This document shows, piece by piece, positions 30,961 through 39,519 of a stretch of DNA of 64,000 bases. Positions within the stretch are counted from its first letter, which is position 1. Each line of letters begins with the position of its first letter. The stretch is from Ichthyophis bannanicus (taxonomy: Eukaryota > Chordata > Amphibia > Gymnophiona > Ichthyophiidae): positions 54,844,955-54,908,954 of the forward strand of contig CM066032.1 of NCBI GenBank assembly GCA_033557465.1, written 5' to 3'. Position numbers and translations under genes: made by a program. The notes beneath the pieces are model-generated. The model was not told where the DNA came from. It did no database searches and worked only from the letters and a program-made list of their open reading frames with translations.

Positions 30961-31822
30961 TCAGGGATGAGCTGGATCCGTCTCCATTTGACCCCACTCC
31001 TGGAGATATGCCCGCAGTTTATCTCCAGTGTCAAAGGTCCTTGTTGCGTTTCCCAGCGTTACTCGCATTCGTGCCGGGTAGTAGAGGCCATATTTTGCTT
31101 GTAGTTTCTGTAGCAGTGGTCTGCAGTCTAGTAGGTCTCTTCTACGTTCCGTCGTCCTTTTGCAAAGGTCAGGAAAGAAACTGATTTTATGACCCTCATA
31201 GCGCACATCAGCCATCTGCTTAGCAGCCTGCAAAATCTGGAGGACTTGTGGGTAGCGCAGGATTTTGATAATGATGGGACGCGGATAAGGTTTTTTCCCC
31301 AATGCATGTGATGGTACACGATGGGCCCTCTCTATTTCGAAGGGCTCAGCGAAGGTAATCTGGAGCAGCTTAGGGATCAGCTGTTGTATAAACTTAACAG
31401 TGTCCAGTCCTTCCCGGCCCTCAGGAATGCCAATAATCCGGAGGTTGTTCCGGCGAGCCCGGTTTAGCCTGATCCTCATACTGATCTTCCAAGTCACTGA
31501 CTCTTTTCTTTAGCGGGTCTATCTGTGCAGTAAGGGGATCATGTCTTTCTAGCACTGACTCTACCTTGTGCAGCCGCTCCCATACTTCAGACATCCGATT
31601 TTTCAGGTCTGACATATCTCCCTGCAGCAAGGCTAGGGTTTCTTTGCTCTCAGCTACCATGCTCTTAACTGACCGGAGCTCTTGCAGCACTTCCCTGATG
31701 CCCTCCGCAGTTTCCTTCTCCGACGCCATTTTGTGTGGGGAGGCCGCCTCTTGCTTTGTTCTTTTAACGGCGTGTCCAGTTGTCGGCGAGAAATCTAATT
31801 TGGCCGGCTTCAGGGAGGACAT
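30961..31822 (-). pseudogene. Tx1/L1 ORF1 (RNA-binding protein, one frameshift)
   Basis: From MSSLKPAKLDFSP (31822) the N-terminal half has a heptad-rich coiled coil (about 31690-31480), then RRNNLRIIGIPEG (RRM start, about 31445) and ERAHRVP (about 31320). The C-terminal domain has RPIIIKILRYPQVL, FPDLCKRTTERRRD and YYPARMRV. One extra A in an AA/AAA run near 31460 shifts the frame between the coiled coil and the RRM. The rest is open. L1-type ORF1 proteins trimerise and coat the element RNA in cytoplasmic particles. Confidence 0.88.
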
Positions 31823-31957
31823 TTCATCGATCTCTGGTAAAGTGCAATAGCGATGTAGCTAGACGCTATCAGGGGGTTAGAGCTCGGATACTCGGGCAAC
31901 GGGTGGGAGCAGCTCTCCTAGGCAGCCATTCCTGAACGCGGCAAGCTCCGCCCCCCC

Positions 31958-31973
31958 CATGGTATTTATACCC
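31958..31973. repeat. Right 16-bp target site duplication of Tx1/L1-type LINE
   Basis: CATGGTATTTATACCC, identical to 26501-26516. It restores the L2 reading frame across the junction. Confidence 0.97.
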
Positions 31974-32463
31974 AAGAAAGACCAGCAAGATGGAGACACC
32001 GAACAAACACCACAAATAACTCAAGTTCCATGGTCCGAACACCACCTGATAAAATTCACCATATACTTACCCACCAAACCTAGCAAACCCCCAACGGGAT
32101 CATGGACGCAACCCGGAAGGAAGTTCCAAAAATTCAACAAAGAAGCACTAATAAACTCCATCACAACTCACTTAAATACTGACAACACTGACCTAGAAAC
32201 CCTAATCAACCAATGGAACAAAGGGATCGAATCAATCTCAGAACTAAAGACAAAAACACTAAACAATGTGAAAACTAAAAAGAAAACCAAAACCGAGCCA
32301 TTATACTCAACAACACTAAACAAAATGAAGAAAGACCTAAGGAAACTAGAAAAAAAATGGAGACAGAAGAAGACCCCCGAACACAAAACTGAATAATTAA
32401 CGCTCCTCTTAAAATACAAAACCAAAATCAACCTTGCAAAAAAAAAAAACCCATCATACCAAC
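31974..32463 (+). pseudogene. L2 ORF2 middle segment (endonuclease end and linker)
   Basis: Continues the L2 frame after the L1 insertion: VPWSEHHLIKFTI holds the terminal Asp/Glu-His endonuclease motif, with SEH where SDH is usual. A Lys/Thr-rich basic linker follows. A TAA at about 32394 stops the frame. The LTR element then interrupts at 32468. Confidence 0.75.
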
Positions 32464-32467
32464 ATAC
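32464..32467. repeat. Left 4-bp target site duplication of LTR element
   Basis: ATAC here and at 37035-37038. Confidence 0.7.
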
Positions 32468-33837
32468 TGTCGTGAGGAGCGCCCCCTACGCCATTAGAAT
32501 TATAGGCATGTTCCACGGCAAAGATTATTTTAGGGAGCCAAAGGGAATGTAAGGTTCATTTGCGTAGTAAAAATGTTCTTACTTATTCCAGCTTCCTAAG
32601 AGCACTCATTAACGAAACCAAGTGTAGGGAAATTAAGGCTTTTATTCCCCGTCAGTGCAAAGGTTCAAATAAGACATCGAGAATCAAACAGAAAGTCCTT
32701 TGTGTAAAAAGGTACCAGCATTTAAACAGCTGCTTAATTGTTCAACTTCACAATTAATGCAGGGCTTGATCAGAGGAATTCAGTTCATTCCACAGCATAA
32801 GAATTCTACAAACTTCTTCTAAGTTATACAGAGTCTACAAACTCTTGGCACGAAGCCATGCACAAATCACAGTCCATCTGTTCAGGTTGAGGTATGGGAA
32901 CAGTATTTATACATTCCATCTCCATGGACTCTTCCTCACTATATCCATCCTTGGAATAATCACTGTCCCTGGCTGCTACAGGTATGTGTGAAATGTCTCT
33001 AGGGTCTTCTCTCCAAGACCACTGTGTTCTAAGTGCTTTAGGGATTTTCTGAAACCATCCAGGTTTCTTCTTCTTTACAGAAAGAGCATTTGTTTTAACA
33101 TTGCCTTTAGGACTCAAGCATTTAGTATCAGGAATAAAACTTTCATACCTTGAGTCTGGCTGGTTTTGGTTAGTATTTCTCAGAGACTGCAGGCTTTCCT
33201 CCAAACCTTTCTCTCTGCCTCTTTGCTTATGTCTCTCTGCTCTGGAAACAGGAACGCTGTGAGAACAGGGTGTGGCACACACTCTAGCCTCAGTGCTTGC
33301 TCTAACAAACTTCTCTTGAACAGCTGCCCGCTTAGCCTGGCCCTTCTGAACTTCACCGTTGTGAACTTGGTTCCTTTGGGCTTGCTCACATAGGATTCTT
33401 TCACTTACTCCTTCTCTTGGAGCTGATCCTCTCAAAAGAGCTGTTCCTCCTTGTGAAGCCGTTCCTCTCTCTCTGTTCCTTCCTCGGTCCTTCTCCCTCA
33501 CCTTCTCTGCATGTGAAGCCGTGCTTCTGTCCTTCTCATGTGAAGCCTTGCTTCTGTCCTTCCCATGTGAAGCCTTGCTTCTGTCCTTCTCTTTCTCTCC
33601 ATGTGAAGCCGTGCTTGCTTTGCTAGCATTCAGCTCTGGCTTATAAAGGAATCTTTCATTCAAGACTTCCGGGGTCATTCCCAGGTGCAAATCATTAGCC
33701 CTCTTAGGCTCATTAGCTCCTGTATGGTCATTCCTGCCCCCTCTAGCTGTGCCTGGAGGTAACTGCACATCTAGATTCCTCTGAGGAACAGGGTTTCTTT
33801 TCAAGTTTTCATCTTTATTGATACCCACATCATGACA
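32468..33837 (-). repeat. 3' LTR (1370 bp) containing a long ORF
   Basis: Its ends on the coding strand are TGTCATGATG...CCTCACGACA, with the canonical TG/CA. In element orientation the first 1014 bases are open reading frame, in frame with pol. The remaining 356 bases, after the stop at 32824, hold the presumed promoter/R region. Its partner is 35665-37034. Confidence 0.93.
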
Positions 33838-35082
33838 CATCCCCCCTCTTAAAATATTACGGGCTGAATGTTCATCATTATCACAGCACGTAATTCTAGA
33901 CATCGCGTTGGCGTTATAATGCAGCTTCCCTGCTCTATGTAGTACTTGAAACTCATATGGCTGCAACGCCATGTACCACCTAGTCAACCGGCTATTATTG
34001 TTGCACATCTGGCTCAACCACTTGAGTGGGTCATGGTCCGTGATGAGGATAAACTTCCTTCCCATTAGATAGAATTTTAAGGCTTCCACTGCCCATTTTA
34101 TTGTTAAGCACTCCCGCTCAATGGTGGAGTACTTCTTTTCAGCCTGTGAGAGTTTCCTGCTCAGGGACATGATGGGGTGTTCAGCACCCTCCTGCATTTG
34201 GGAAAGGACAGCACCTAGGCTGACTTCCGATGCGTCTGTTTGGAGCAAAAATTGTTGGTGAAAATCCACCCCTCTTAATATGGGAGCTCTGCACAGCTTC
34301 TCTTTCAACACGTTGAAGGCAGCCTCCGCATCTGCCGTCCAGGATAAGGTGTTCGGGGCATTTTTCCGCAACATTTCCATGAAGATAGCACTTTCTTCCG
34401 CGAAGTGTGGGATAAAACGTCTGTAGTACCCGATGAGCCCTAAAAAGCTTCGTAGTTGCTTTTTATTCTGGGGTGCGGGAAAACTGCAGACACTTTCTAT
34501 TTTATCTAACAAAGGACGGACTGTACCGCGTCCTACTACATGTCCTAAGTATTTAACTTCGCAGGCAGCAAACAGGCATTTTCCTGGGTTTAAAGTTAAA
34601 CCAGCCTGTCGCATTGCGCTCAAGACCGCTTTTACTTGGAGCAAATGCTGATTCCACGTAGCGCTATGAATGACTATGTCATCCATATAAGCCGTGGCAT
34701 AATTTTGATGAGGACGTAAGACTATGTCCATCAATCTTTGACATGTCGCGGCTGCTCCGTGCAAACCAAAAGGCATGCGGCAAAACTGAAACAGCCCGAC
34801 TGGCATAGTAAAGGCTGTTTTTGGTCGTGCATCTCCAGTGAGGGAAACTGCCAGTCTAATGGACCACTGCTCTTCCGGCCAACCCACGGAAAGAGCTATT
34901 CTTTCAAAAGAGTCCAGGAAGTCATCTGGATCATCATTAACTCCTAACTTCCCCAAAGTTAGAGTCTCGTAGGACCCTAGTCCTACCGGACAGTTGCCCA
35001 GTCCTGAGCTCTGCTTCAGAAGTCCAGCGACTGCTTCCTGTGTCTTCTGTTGATGGCTCATCCAGGTTTCCAGCATCTGCAT
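32824..35082 (-). CDS. Gag-RT-RNase H fusion reading on through the 3' LTR
   Basis: 752 codons without a stop. Residues 1-87 are the end of a Gag-like region (DDPDDFLDSFERIALSVGWP), similar in style to the capsid that gave rise to SCAN domains. At about residue 88 a deletion joins it in frame to RT (FCRMPFGLHGAAATCQRLMD, catalytic YMDDIVIH, LGHVVGRGTVRP). RNase H follows (LLQTDASEVSLGAVLS, STIERECLTIKWAVEALKFY, LITDHDPLKWLS). After the polypurine tract residues 416-752 lie in the LTR: a basic part with tandem KASHGKDRS-like repeats, then an acidic end with EQMDCDLCM. Upstream, the natural Gag ATG (about 35199-35201) is cut off by a TAA at 35097-35099 (CAA to TAA). Confidence 0.85.
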   Translation of the reverse strand: MQMLETWMSHQQKTQEAVAGLLKQSSGLGNCPVGLGSYETLTLGKLGVNDDPDDFLDSFERIALSVGWPEEQWSIRLAVSLTGDARPKTAFTMPVGLFQFCRMPFGLHGAAATCQRLMDIVLRPHQNYATAYMDDIVIHSATWNQHLLQVKAVLSAMRQAGLTLNPGKCLFAACEVKYLGHVVGRGTVRPLLDKIESVCSFPAPQNKKQLRSFLGLIGYYRRFIPHFAEESAIFMEMLRKNAPNTLSWTADAEAAFNVLKEKLCRAPILRGVDFHQQFLLQTDASEVSLGAVLSQMQEGAEHPIMSLSRKLSQAEKKYSTIERECLTIKWAVEALKFYLMGRKFILITDHDPLKWLSQMCNNNSRLTRWYMALQPYEFQVLHRAGKLHYNANAMSRITCCDNDEHSARNILRGGMCHDVGINKDENLKRNPVPQRNLDVQLPPGTARGGRNDHTGANEPKRANDLHLGMTPEVLNERFLYKPELNASKASTASHGEKEKDRSKASHGKDRSKASHEKDRSTASHAEKVREKDRGRNRERGTASQGGTALLRGSAPREGVSERILCEQAQRNQVHNGEVQKGQAKRAAVQEKFVRASTEARVCATPCSHSVPVSRAERHKQRGREKGLEESLQSLRNTNQNQPDSRYESFIPDTKCLSPKGNVKTNALSVKKKKPGWFQKIPKALRTQWSWREDPRDISHIPVAARDSDYSKDGYSEEESMEMECINTVPIPQPEQMDCDLCMASCQEFVDSV
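33490..33625 (-). repeat. Tandem repeat inside the LTR ORF
   Basis: Four near-identical units of 'catgtgaagccttgcttctg' plus variable 'tccttctc' encode KDRSKASH-type repeats. The same array is in the other LTR (36690-36820). Confidence 0.8.
33838..33853 (-). promoter_or_regulatory. Polypurine tract (plus-strand primer)
   Basis: On the coding strand AAGAGGGGGGATG sits directly against TGTCATG of the 3' LTR. Unusually it is translated (Arg-Gly-Gly-Met) as part of the pol frame. Confidence 0.85.
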
Positions 35083-35201
35083 AACTGGCTTTTGTTGTTA
35101 CTGTATTGCCAGGATTGCACGCTGCTGTGCTTGCGCAACCAATTCTGCTTGCCTGCTGAATTGTGCCGCCATCCAGCTAAACACCTCTTGCTGCTCCATG
35201 G

Positions 35202-35640
35202 TGAAGAGATCCCTGAAAAATAAAGAGAAACAAAAAAAACCCCAAGTGTGGCTGCACCAAAAATCAGACCTACACTTCCTTTTTTTTTTTTTTTTTCAAA
35301 TTTTCCCTTTAAACGTTTACTTGTATCCACACAAGTTATGCCCTTCTACCTGTTACCTGGTAGAAATGTAGACTCGAACTCTCAGCATGGGTGGTGCTGC
35401 TCTGTGTGTAGCAGTCTCCAGCGTAGTCAGCAACCTCGCCTTCCGCTCCAGATTCTCTGCGGTCCGGTCCACGTTTTCTCCCTCCAATCCGTTTTTTTTC
35501 ACTGCCGGTCCGGGTTTTCTTTCATTTCCGATCCGGGTTTTCTTTTACCTCCGGTCCGGGTTTTCTTTTTTCTTTTTTTTTTTTCAAGCTGAATACTGGT
35601 AAATTTTCTATTTATTTTCAGTATGTCTTAGGATTATATC
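35202..35640 (-). other. LTR-element leader with tandem repeats
   Basis: Untranslated leader between the primer-binding site and the Gag ATG. About 35455-35585 contains four or five copies of a 24-27-base unit with core 'ggtccgggttttctttt' (plus strand), followed by T runs. It may bear on packaging or translation of the RNA (inference). Confidence 0.65.
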
Positions 35641-35661
35641 CAAATCCTGCCAACTATGCCA
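35641..35661 (-). promoter_or_regulatory. Primer-binding site for tRNA-Ser
   Basis: Three bases inside the 5' LTR, the coding strand starts TGGCATAGTTGGCAGGATT. The plus strand therefore reads as the 3' end of a tRNA ending CCA. From memory of vertebrate serine tRNA (AGA/UGA type), the match is full length except three positions, each a CpG to CpA/TpG change. Confidence 0.8.
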
Positions 35662-35664
35662 TTT

Positions 35665-37034
35665 TGTCGTGGGGAGCGCCCCCTACGCCATTAGAATTAT
35701 AGGCATGTTCCACGGCAAAGATTATTTTAGGGAGCCAAAGGGAATGTAAGGTTCATTTGCGTAGTAAAAATGTTCTTACTTATTCCAGCTTCCTAAGAGC
35801 ACTCATTAATGAAACCAAGTGTAGGGAAATTAAGGCTTTTATTCCCCGTCAGTGCAAAGGTTCAAATAAGACATCGAGAATCAAACAGAAAGTCATTTGT
35901 GTAAAAAGGTACCAGCATTTAAACAGCTGCTTAATTGTTCAACTTCACAATTAATGCAGGGCTTGATCAGAGGAATTCAGTTCATTCCACAGCATAAGAA
36001 TTCTACAAACATCTTCTAAGTTATACAGAGTATACAAACTCTTGGCACAAAGCCATGCACAAATCACAGTCCATCTGTTCAGGTTGAGGTATGGGAACAG
36101 TATTTATACATTCCATCTCCATGGACTCTTCCTCACTATATCCATCCTTGGAATAATCACTGTCCCTGGCTGCTACAGGTATGTGTGAAATGTCTCTAAG
36201 GTCTTCTCTCCAAGACCACTGTGTTCTAAGTGCTTTAGGGATTTTCTGAAACCATCCAGGTTTCTTCTTCTTTACAGAGGGAGCATTTGTTTTAACATTG
36301 CCTTTAGGACTCAAGCATTTAGTATCAGGAATAAAACTTTCATACCTTGAGTCTGGCTGGTTTTGGTTAGTATTTCTCAGAGACTGCAGGCTTTCCTCCA
36401 AACCTTTCTCTCTGCCTCTTTGCTTATGTCTCTCTGCTCTGGAAACAGGAACACTGTGAGAACAGGGTGTGGCACACACTCTAGCCTCAGTGCTTGCTCT
36501 AACAAACTTCTCTTGAACAGCTGCCCGCTTAGCCTGGCCCTTCTGAACTTCACCGTTGTGAACTTGGTTCCTTTGGGCTTGCTCACATAGGATTCTTTCA
36601 CTTACTCCTTCTCTTGGAGCTGATCCTCTCAAAAGAGCTGTTCCTCCTTGTGAAGCCGTTCCTCTCTCTCTGTTCCTTCCTCGGTCCTTCTCCCTCACAT
36701 TCTCTGCATGTGAAGCCGTGCTTCTGTCCTTCTCATGTGAAGCCTTGCTTCTGTCCTTCCCATGTGAAGCCTTGCTTCTGTCCTTCTCTTTCTCTCCATG
36801 TGAAGCCGTGCTTGCTTTGCTAGCATTCAGCTCTGGCTTATAAAGGAATCTTTCATTCAAGACTTCTGGGGTCATTCCCAGGTGCAAATCATTAGCCCTC
36901 TTAGGCTCATTAGCTCCTGTATGGTCATTCCTGCCCCCTCTAGATGTGCCTGGAGGTAACTGCACATCTAGATTCCTCTGAGGAACAGGGTTTCTTTTCA
37001 AATTTTCATCTTTATTGATACCCACATCATGACA
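35665..37034 (-). repeat. 5' LTR (1370 bp) containing the same long ORF
   Basis: Same length and ends as 32468-33837. Differences I counted are single substitutions (about 15). The ORF from 37034 down to 36021 remains open. The first in-frame ATG lies some way inside, at the GMTPEVLNERF stretch, so from this LTR alone translation would need an internal start. Confidence 0.93.
36021..37025 (-). CDS. LTR-borne ORF, 5' LTR copy
   Basis: 334 codons from a GTG; the first ATG is about 50 residues further on. Composition: a basic, Ser/Lys/Glu/Arg-rich first two thirds with tandem KASH/DRS units, a hydrophobic-aromatic KKKKPGWFQKIPKALRTQW patch, an acidic SEEES stretch and a Cys-containing end (QMDCDLCM). 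No signal peptide or membrane segment. Probably intrinsically disordered (inference). Compared with the 3' LTR copy it has a few amino acid changes and no stop. I do not recognise the protein. It is best explained as the C-terminal extension of Pol, present here because LTRs are copied. Confidence 0.7.
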   Translation of the reverse strand: MGINKDENLKRNPVPQRNLDVQLPPGTSRGGRNDHTGANEPKRANDLHLGMTPEVLNERFLYKPELNASKASTASHGEKEKDRSKASHGKDRSKASHEKDRSTASHAENVREKDRGRNRERGTASQGGTALLRGSAPREGVSERILCEQAQRNQVHNGEVQKGQAKRAAVQEKFVRASTEARVCATPCSHSVPVSRAERHKQRGREKGLEESLQSLRNTNQNQPDSRYESFIPDTKCLSPKGNVKTNAPSVKKKKPGWFQKIPKALRTQWSWREDLRDISHIPVAARDSDYSKDGYSEEESMEMECINTVPIPQPEQMDCDLCMALCQEFVYSV

Positions 37035-37038
37035 ATAC
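37035..37038. repeat. Right 4-bp target site duplication of LTR element
   Basis: ATAC, matching 32464-32467. Confidence 0.7.
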
Positions 37039-38830
37039 TCAACAAGGCACTGAACAGACCAAGAGAACTATTTGAACTCGTCAAATCCCTCACTAAAATG
37101 TCCCATGAAGATAATACCACCAACGCCATTAAAGCGCAAACATTAGCTGACCACTACGCTAGCAAACTCAACCCACCATCAACCGGACACCCCACCCTAA
37201 ACTGGACCACTGAACACCCCTCCCAACAAGACACAAACACGGACAGGAACAAGGAATGGAATGCATTCTATGAGATGGAAGACAAGCAAATAATAAACAT
37301 AATCACAAACTTAAACACTACAACCTCCCCACTAGATCCCTGCCCAGCAGCCTGGCTCAAGGCAACAAAACAAGAAGTTGCCTAATATATCACACACATA
37401 GTAAACCAATCACTCCAGCAAGGAGTCTTGCCAGCTGGACTCAAAAAAATCCCTCATAAGACCCATACTAAAAAACAAAACTCTAGAAAAGGATAACCCA
37501 GCCTCTTACTGACCAATCTCAAGTATATCATTCCTAGCCAAAATTATTGAAAAAGCAGTACAGCAGCAATTACAGGACCATGTTGACACCATGAACGCAC
37601 TCGATGAGCAACAATACGAATTCCGCCAACACCATGGTGTCGAAACCTTACTACTATTTCTACTAGATAGACTGATCAAAGGCTTGGAAGATAAAAAAAA
37701 GATGTACATTCTAATATTCATAGATATATCTGCAGCATTCGATACAGTAAACCACAGAACCCTCAACAGGTTGGAATCCATAGGAATAACAGGAACTCCC
37801 CTAAACTGGTTCATATCCTATATAACGAACAGAAGGCAACAAGTCCAATTCAATAAGGAAAAAGCGAAGGCACTCCCCCAAACCCAGGGAATACCACAAG
37901 GCTCAACATTGTCCTCCTTACTGTTCAACCTATACATTAAACCGGTCTGCACAATATTTCAGAAGCACAAGGTCACTTACCACATTTATGCAGACGACAT
38001 TATGACCTACACCCAACTGGACTTGACCAATCCAAATTACAACCAGCTAGAGGAATGCCTTAATGAAATTCAAATCTGGCTACAGAAAAACAATATGTCC
38101 ATAAACCACAAGAAAACAGAAGTAATGTACATCTTCAAAAAAACAGATTTCAACCCTCCATTAGCAATCACCATGAACAACAACACCTACAACATAAAGA
38201 ATGAAATAAAATACCTAGGAGTAATACTCGACAAAAACCAAAGGATGGAGAAACATCTTCGGATGCTTAACTGGGCAATATTCCATAAACTAAGGGTCCT
38301 CCAACCTTTACGCAATATCATCGAACACTCTGATTTCAGAACAGTAGCACAAGCACTCATAACTCCCCACCTAGACTACTGTAACGCCATTCTCCAAGGG
38401 TTGCCAAAAAAAACCCTTAACATACTGCAAATGGTGCAAAACGTCACAGCCAGGATTATCCTCAACAGAAAACTCACCGAACATATTACACCTATACTAA
38501 TTGAGCTACACTGGCTTCCCATTACAGCCCGCATAAAATATAAACTATTAGTAACTGTATTCAAGCTGATACATAACATAGCACCATCCTACCTCTCCAA
38601 CCTCATCACCATAGAACCCCCTAACCGAAGCAGAAGGACTCACAACTTAAACACCCTTCACGTCTCAACTAACATCCGAACTGTAAACGTTTGCACAAGC
38701 AACAGAGCATTTACCTACTCAGCACCCACATTATGGAATTAGCTACCAAACGAATTAAGATCGAACAGCGACCTACAGGACTTTAAGAGAAAACTAAAGA
38801 CCCACCTCTTCCAGGATCATTACAACTTAA
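37035..38830 (+). pseudogene. L2 reverse transcriptase and C-terminal region
   Basis: The first frame (to about 37385) holds the end of the linker. 37591-38742 is a nearly uninterrupted 383-codon RT: FIDISAAFDTVNHRTLNRL (about 37715), QGIPQGSTLSSLLFNLY (about 37885), YHIYADDIMTYTQ with the catalytic YADD (about 37985), KYLGVILDKNQ, LDYCNAILQGLPKKTLNI (about 38370) and ITPILIELHWLPITARI (about 38490). A TAG at about 38740 falls just before LPNELRS near the C-terminus. A TAA near 37383 and a TGA near 37510 break the N-terminal part. The catalytic core looks intact. Confidence 0.88.
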
Positions 38831-38834
38831 CATA

Positions 38835-39201
38835 AACAATCCAGAATGAACATAACCTCGCAATCCAAACGAACAAAAGTATTAAGAACCGATTTGTTGT
38901 AAACAAAATGTATATATTGCAACCACTGAAACAAAACTGTACATGGCCCATACTGTTTAAATACTATATAGATGCCTTACACTGTATAAATGAAAACAAA
39001 ATTTCAATATTCAAATCTGTAAAAAAAAAAGCAAAACAATATAAAATGTAAATATGTATAAACGTACAGTCAAGTACACCTCAATGAAAATGTAAATTGT
39101 TGATTCTTACCATATATAACTAATGTTTGATGTGTAGAGTAAACCACTTCTGATCGCTGGAAGTAGCGGTATACAAATGAAACCAAATAAATAAATAAAT
39201 A
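38835..39201 (+). mobile_element. L2 subfamily B 3' UTR and tail
   Basis: AT-rich UTR ending with 'gatcgctggaagtagcggta', 'tacaaatgaaacc' and (AAAT)n. The same terminal block recurs on the minus strand at 39440-39519. Confidence 0.8.
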
Positions 39202-39202
39202 G

Positions 39203-39437
39203 CAGTTTACAGCTGATCACCAAATGGAGAATGCATTGATCCATCACCTCATTCCCAATGAATCTAGTTTAAAGCCCTGTTAGCCAGTCTGCTGCAGAAG
39301 ACACGTTGACCCTTTTTGGACAGATAGATGCTATCTTTGCTCTGCAGCCCTTGGAACATCATCCCATGTTTCAGGAAACCAAAACTCTCTTGACATCTTC
39401 CACGCATCCATCTCCAGGATGCGAGCTTCTCTGCCTC
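39203..39437 (-). pseudogene. LINE ORF1 esterase, C-terminal piece
   Basis: On the minus strand the frame reads HGMMFQGLQSKDSIYLSKKG and ends RVFCSRLANRALN before a stop, the closing block of a LINE ORF1 esterase domain. Its N-terminal part lies at 42633-43470 in the same orientation. An L2 tail, a DNA transposon and a SINE separate them. Confidence 0.65.
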
Positions 39438-39439
39438 GG

Positions 39440-39519
39440 CCTTTATTTTATTTTTATTTTTTATTTTATTTAGTATACATTTGTATACCGCTACTTCCAG
39501 CGATCAGCAGCGGTTTTGA
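39440..39519 (-). mobile_element. L2 subfamily B tail-only copy
   Basis: Complement of the L2 3' end: 'tttgtataccgctacttcc' followed by 'agcgatcagcagcgg', with a T/A-rich tail at 39440-39470. Confidence 0.75.

Larger units (their letters stand above)
26517..31957 (-). mobile_element. Tx1/L1-type LINE, near full length (5.44 kb)
   Basis: The minus-strand element has a 23-base poly(A) (poly-T at 26517-26539), a short 3' UTR, ORF2, ORF1 and a CpG-containing GC-rich 5' UTR (31823-31957). Perfect 16-bp target duplications flank it. ORF1 has a coiled coil, an RRM-like segment and a C-terminal domain, as L1 and Tx1 elements do. The endonuclease and RT are L1-like, ending in a Cys/His knuckle. Four frameshifts are visible and few stops, so it is young but inactive. 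Placement in Tx1 rather than another L1 branch is tentative. Confidence 0.9.
32468..37034 (-). mobile_element. Ty3/gypsy-type LTR retrotransposon with internal deletion (4567 bp)
   Basis: Two direct LTRs of 1370 bp each flank 1827 bp of internal DNA. Orientation is minus: the primer-binding site lies by the right LTR and the polypurine tract by the left one. Internal coding has a Gag N-terminal part fused in frame to RT from its middle onward, then RNase H. Protease, integrase and the first half of RT are missing. RNase H runs straight into the 3' LTR, so integrase was either upstream of RT (the order of Gmr1-like gypsy elements) or deleted; I favour the first. The LTRs differ at about 15 positions with no indel, so the insertion is fairly recent. 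Confidence 0.9.
25650..39201 (+). mobile_element. L2-clade LINE (subfamily B), split by two insertions
   Basis: Pieces at about 25650-26516, 31974-32467 and 37035-39201 join into one LINE in the same orientation: 5' region, endonuclease, linker, RT, then a 3' UTR ending 'ggaagtagcggtatacaaat' and (AAAT)n at 39181-39200. The first gap is a Tx1/L1-type LINE (16-bp duplication). The second is a Ty3/gypsy element (4-bp duplication). A sister copy is at 45.0-49.3 kb on the minus strand. Confidence 0.88.

Noticed and set aside
33166..33626. Plus-strand ORFs inside the LTR, repeated at 36363-36823
   Set aside because: Shadows of the longer, motif-bearing minus-strand frame.
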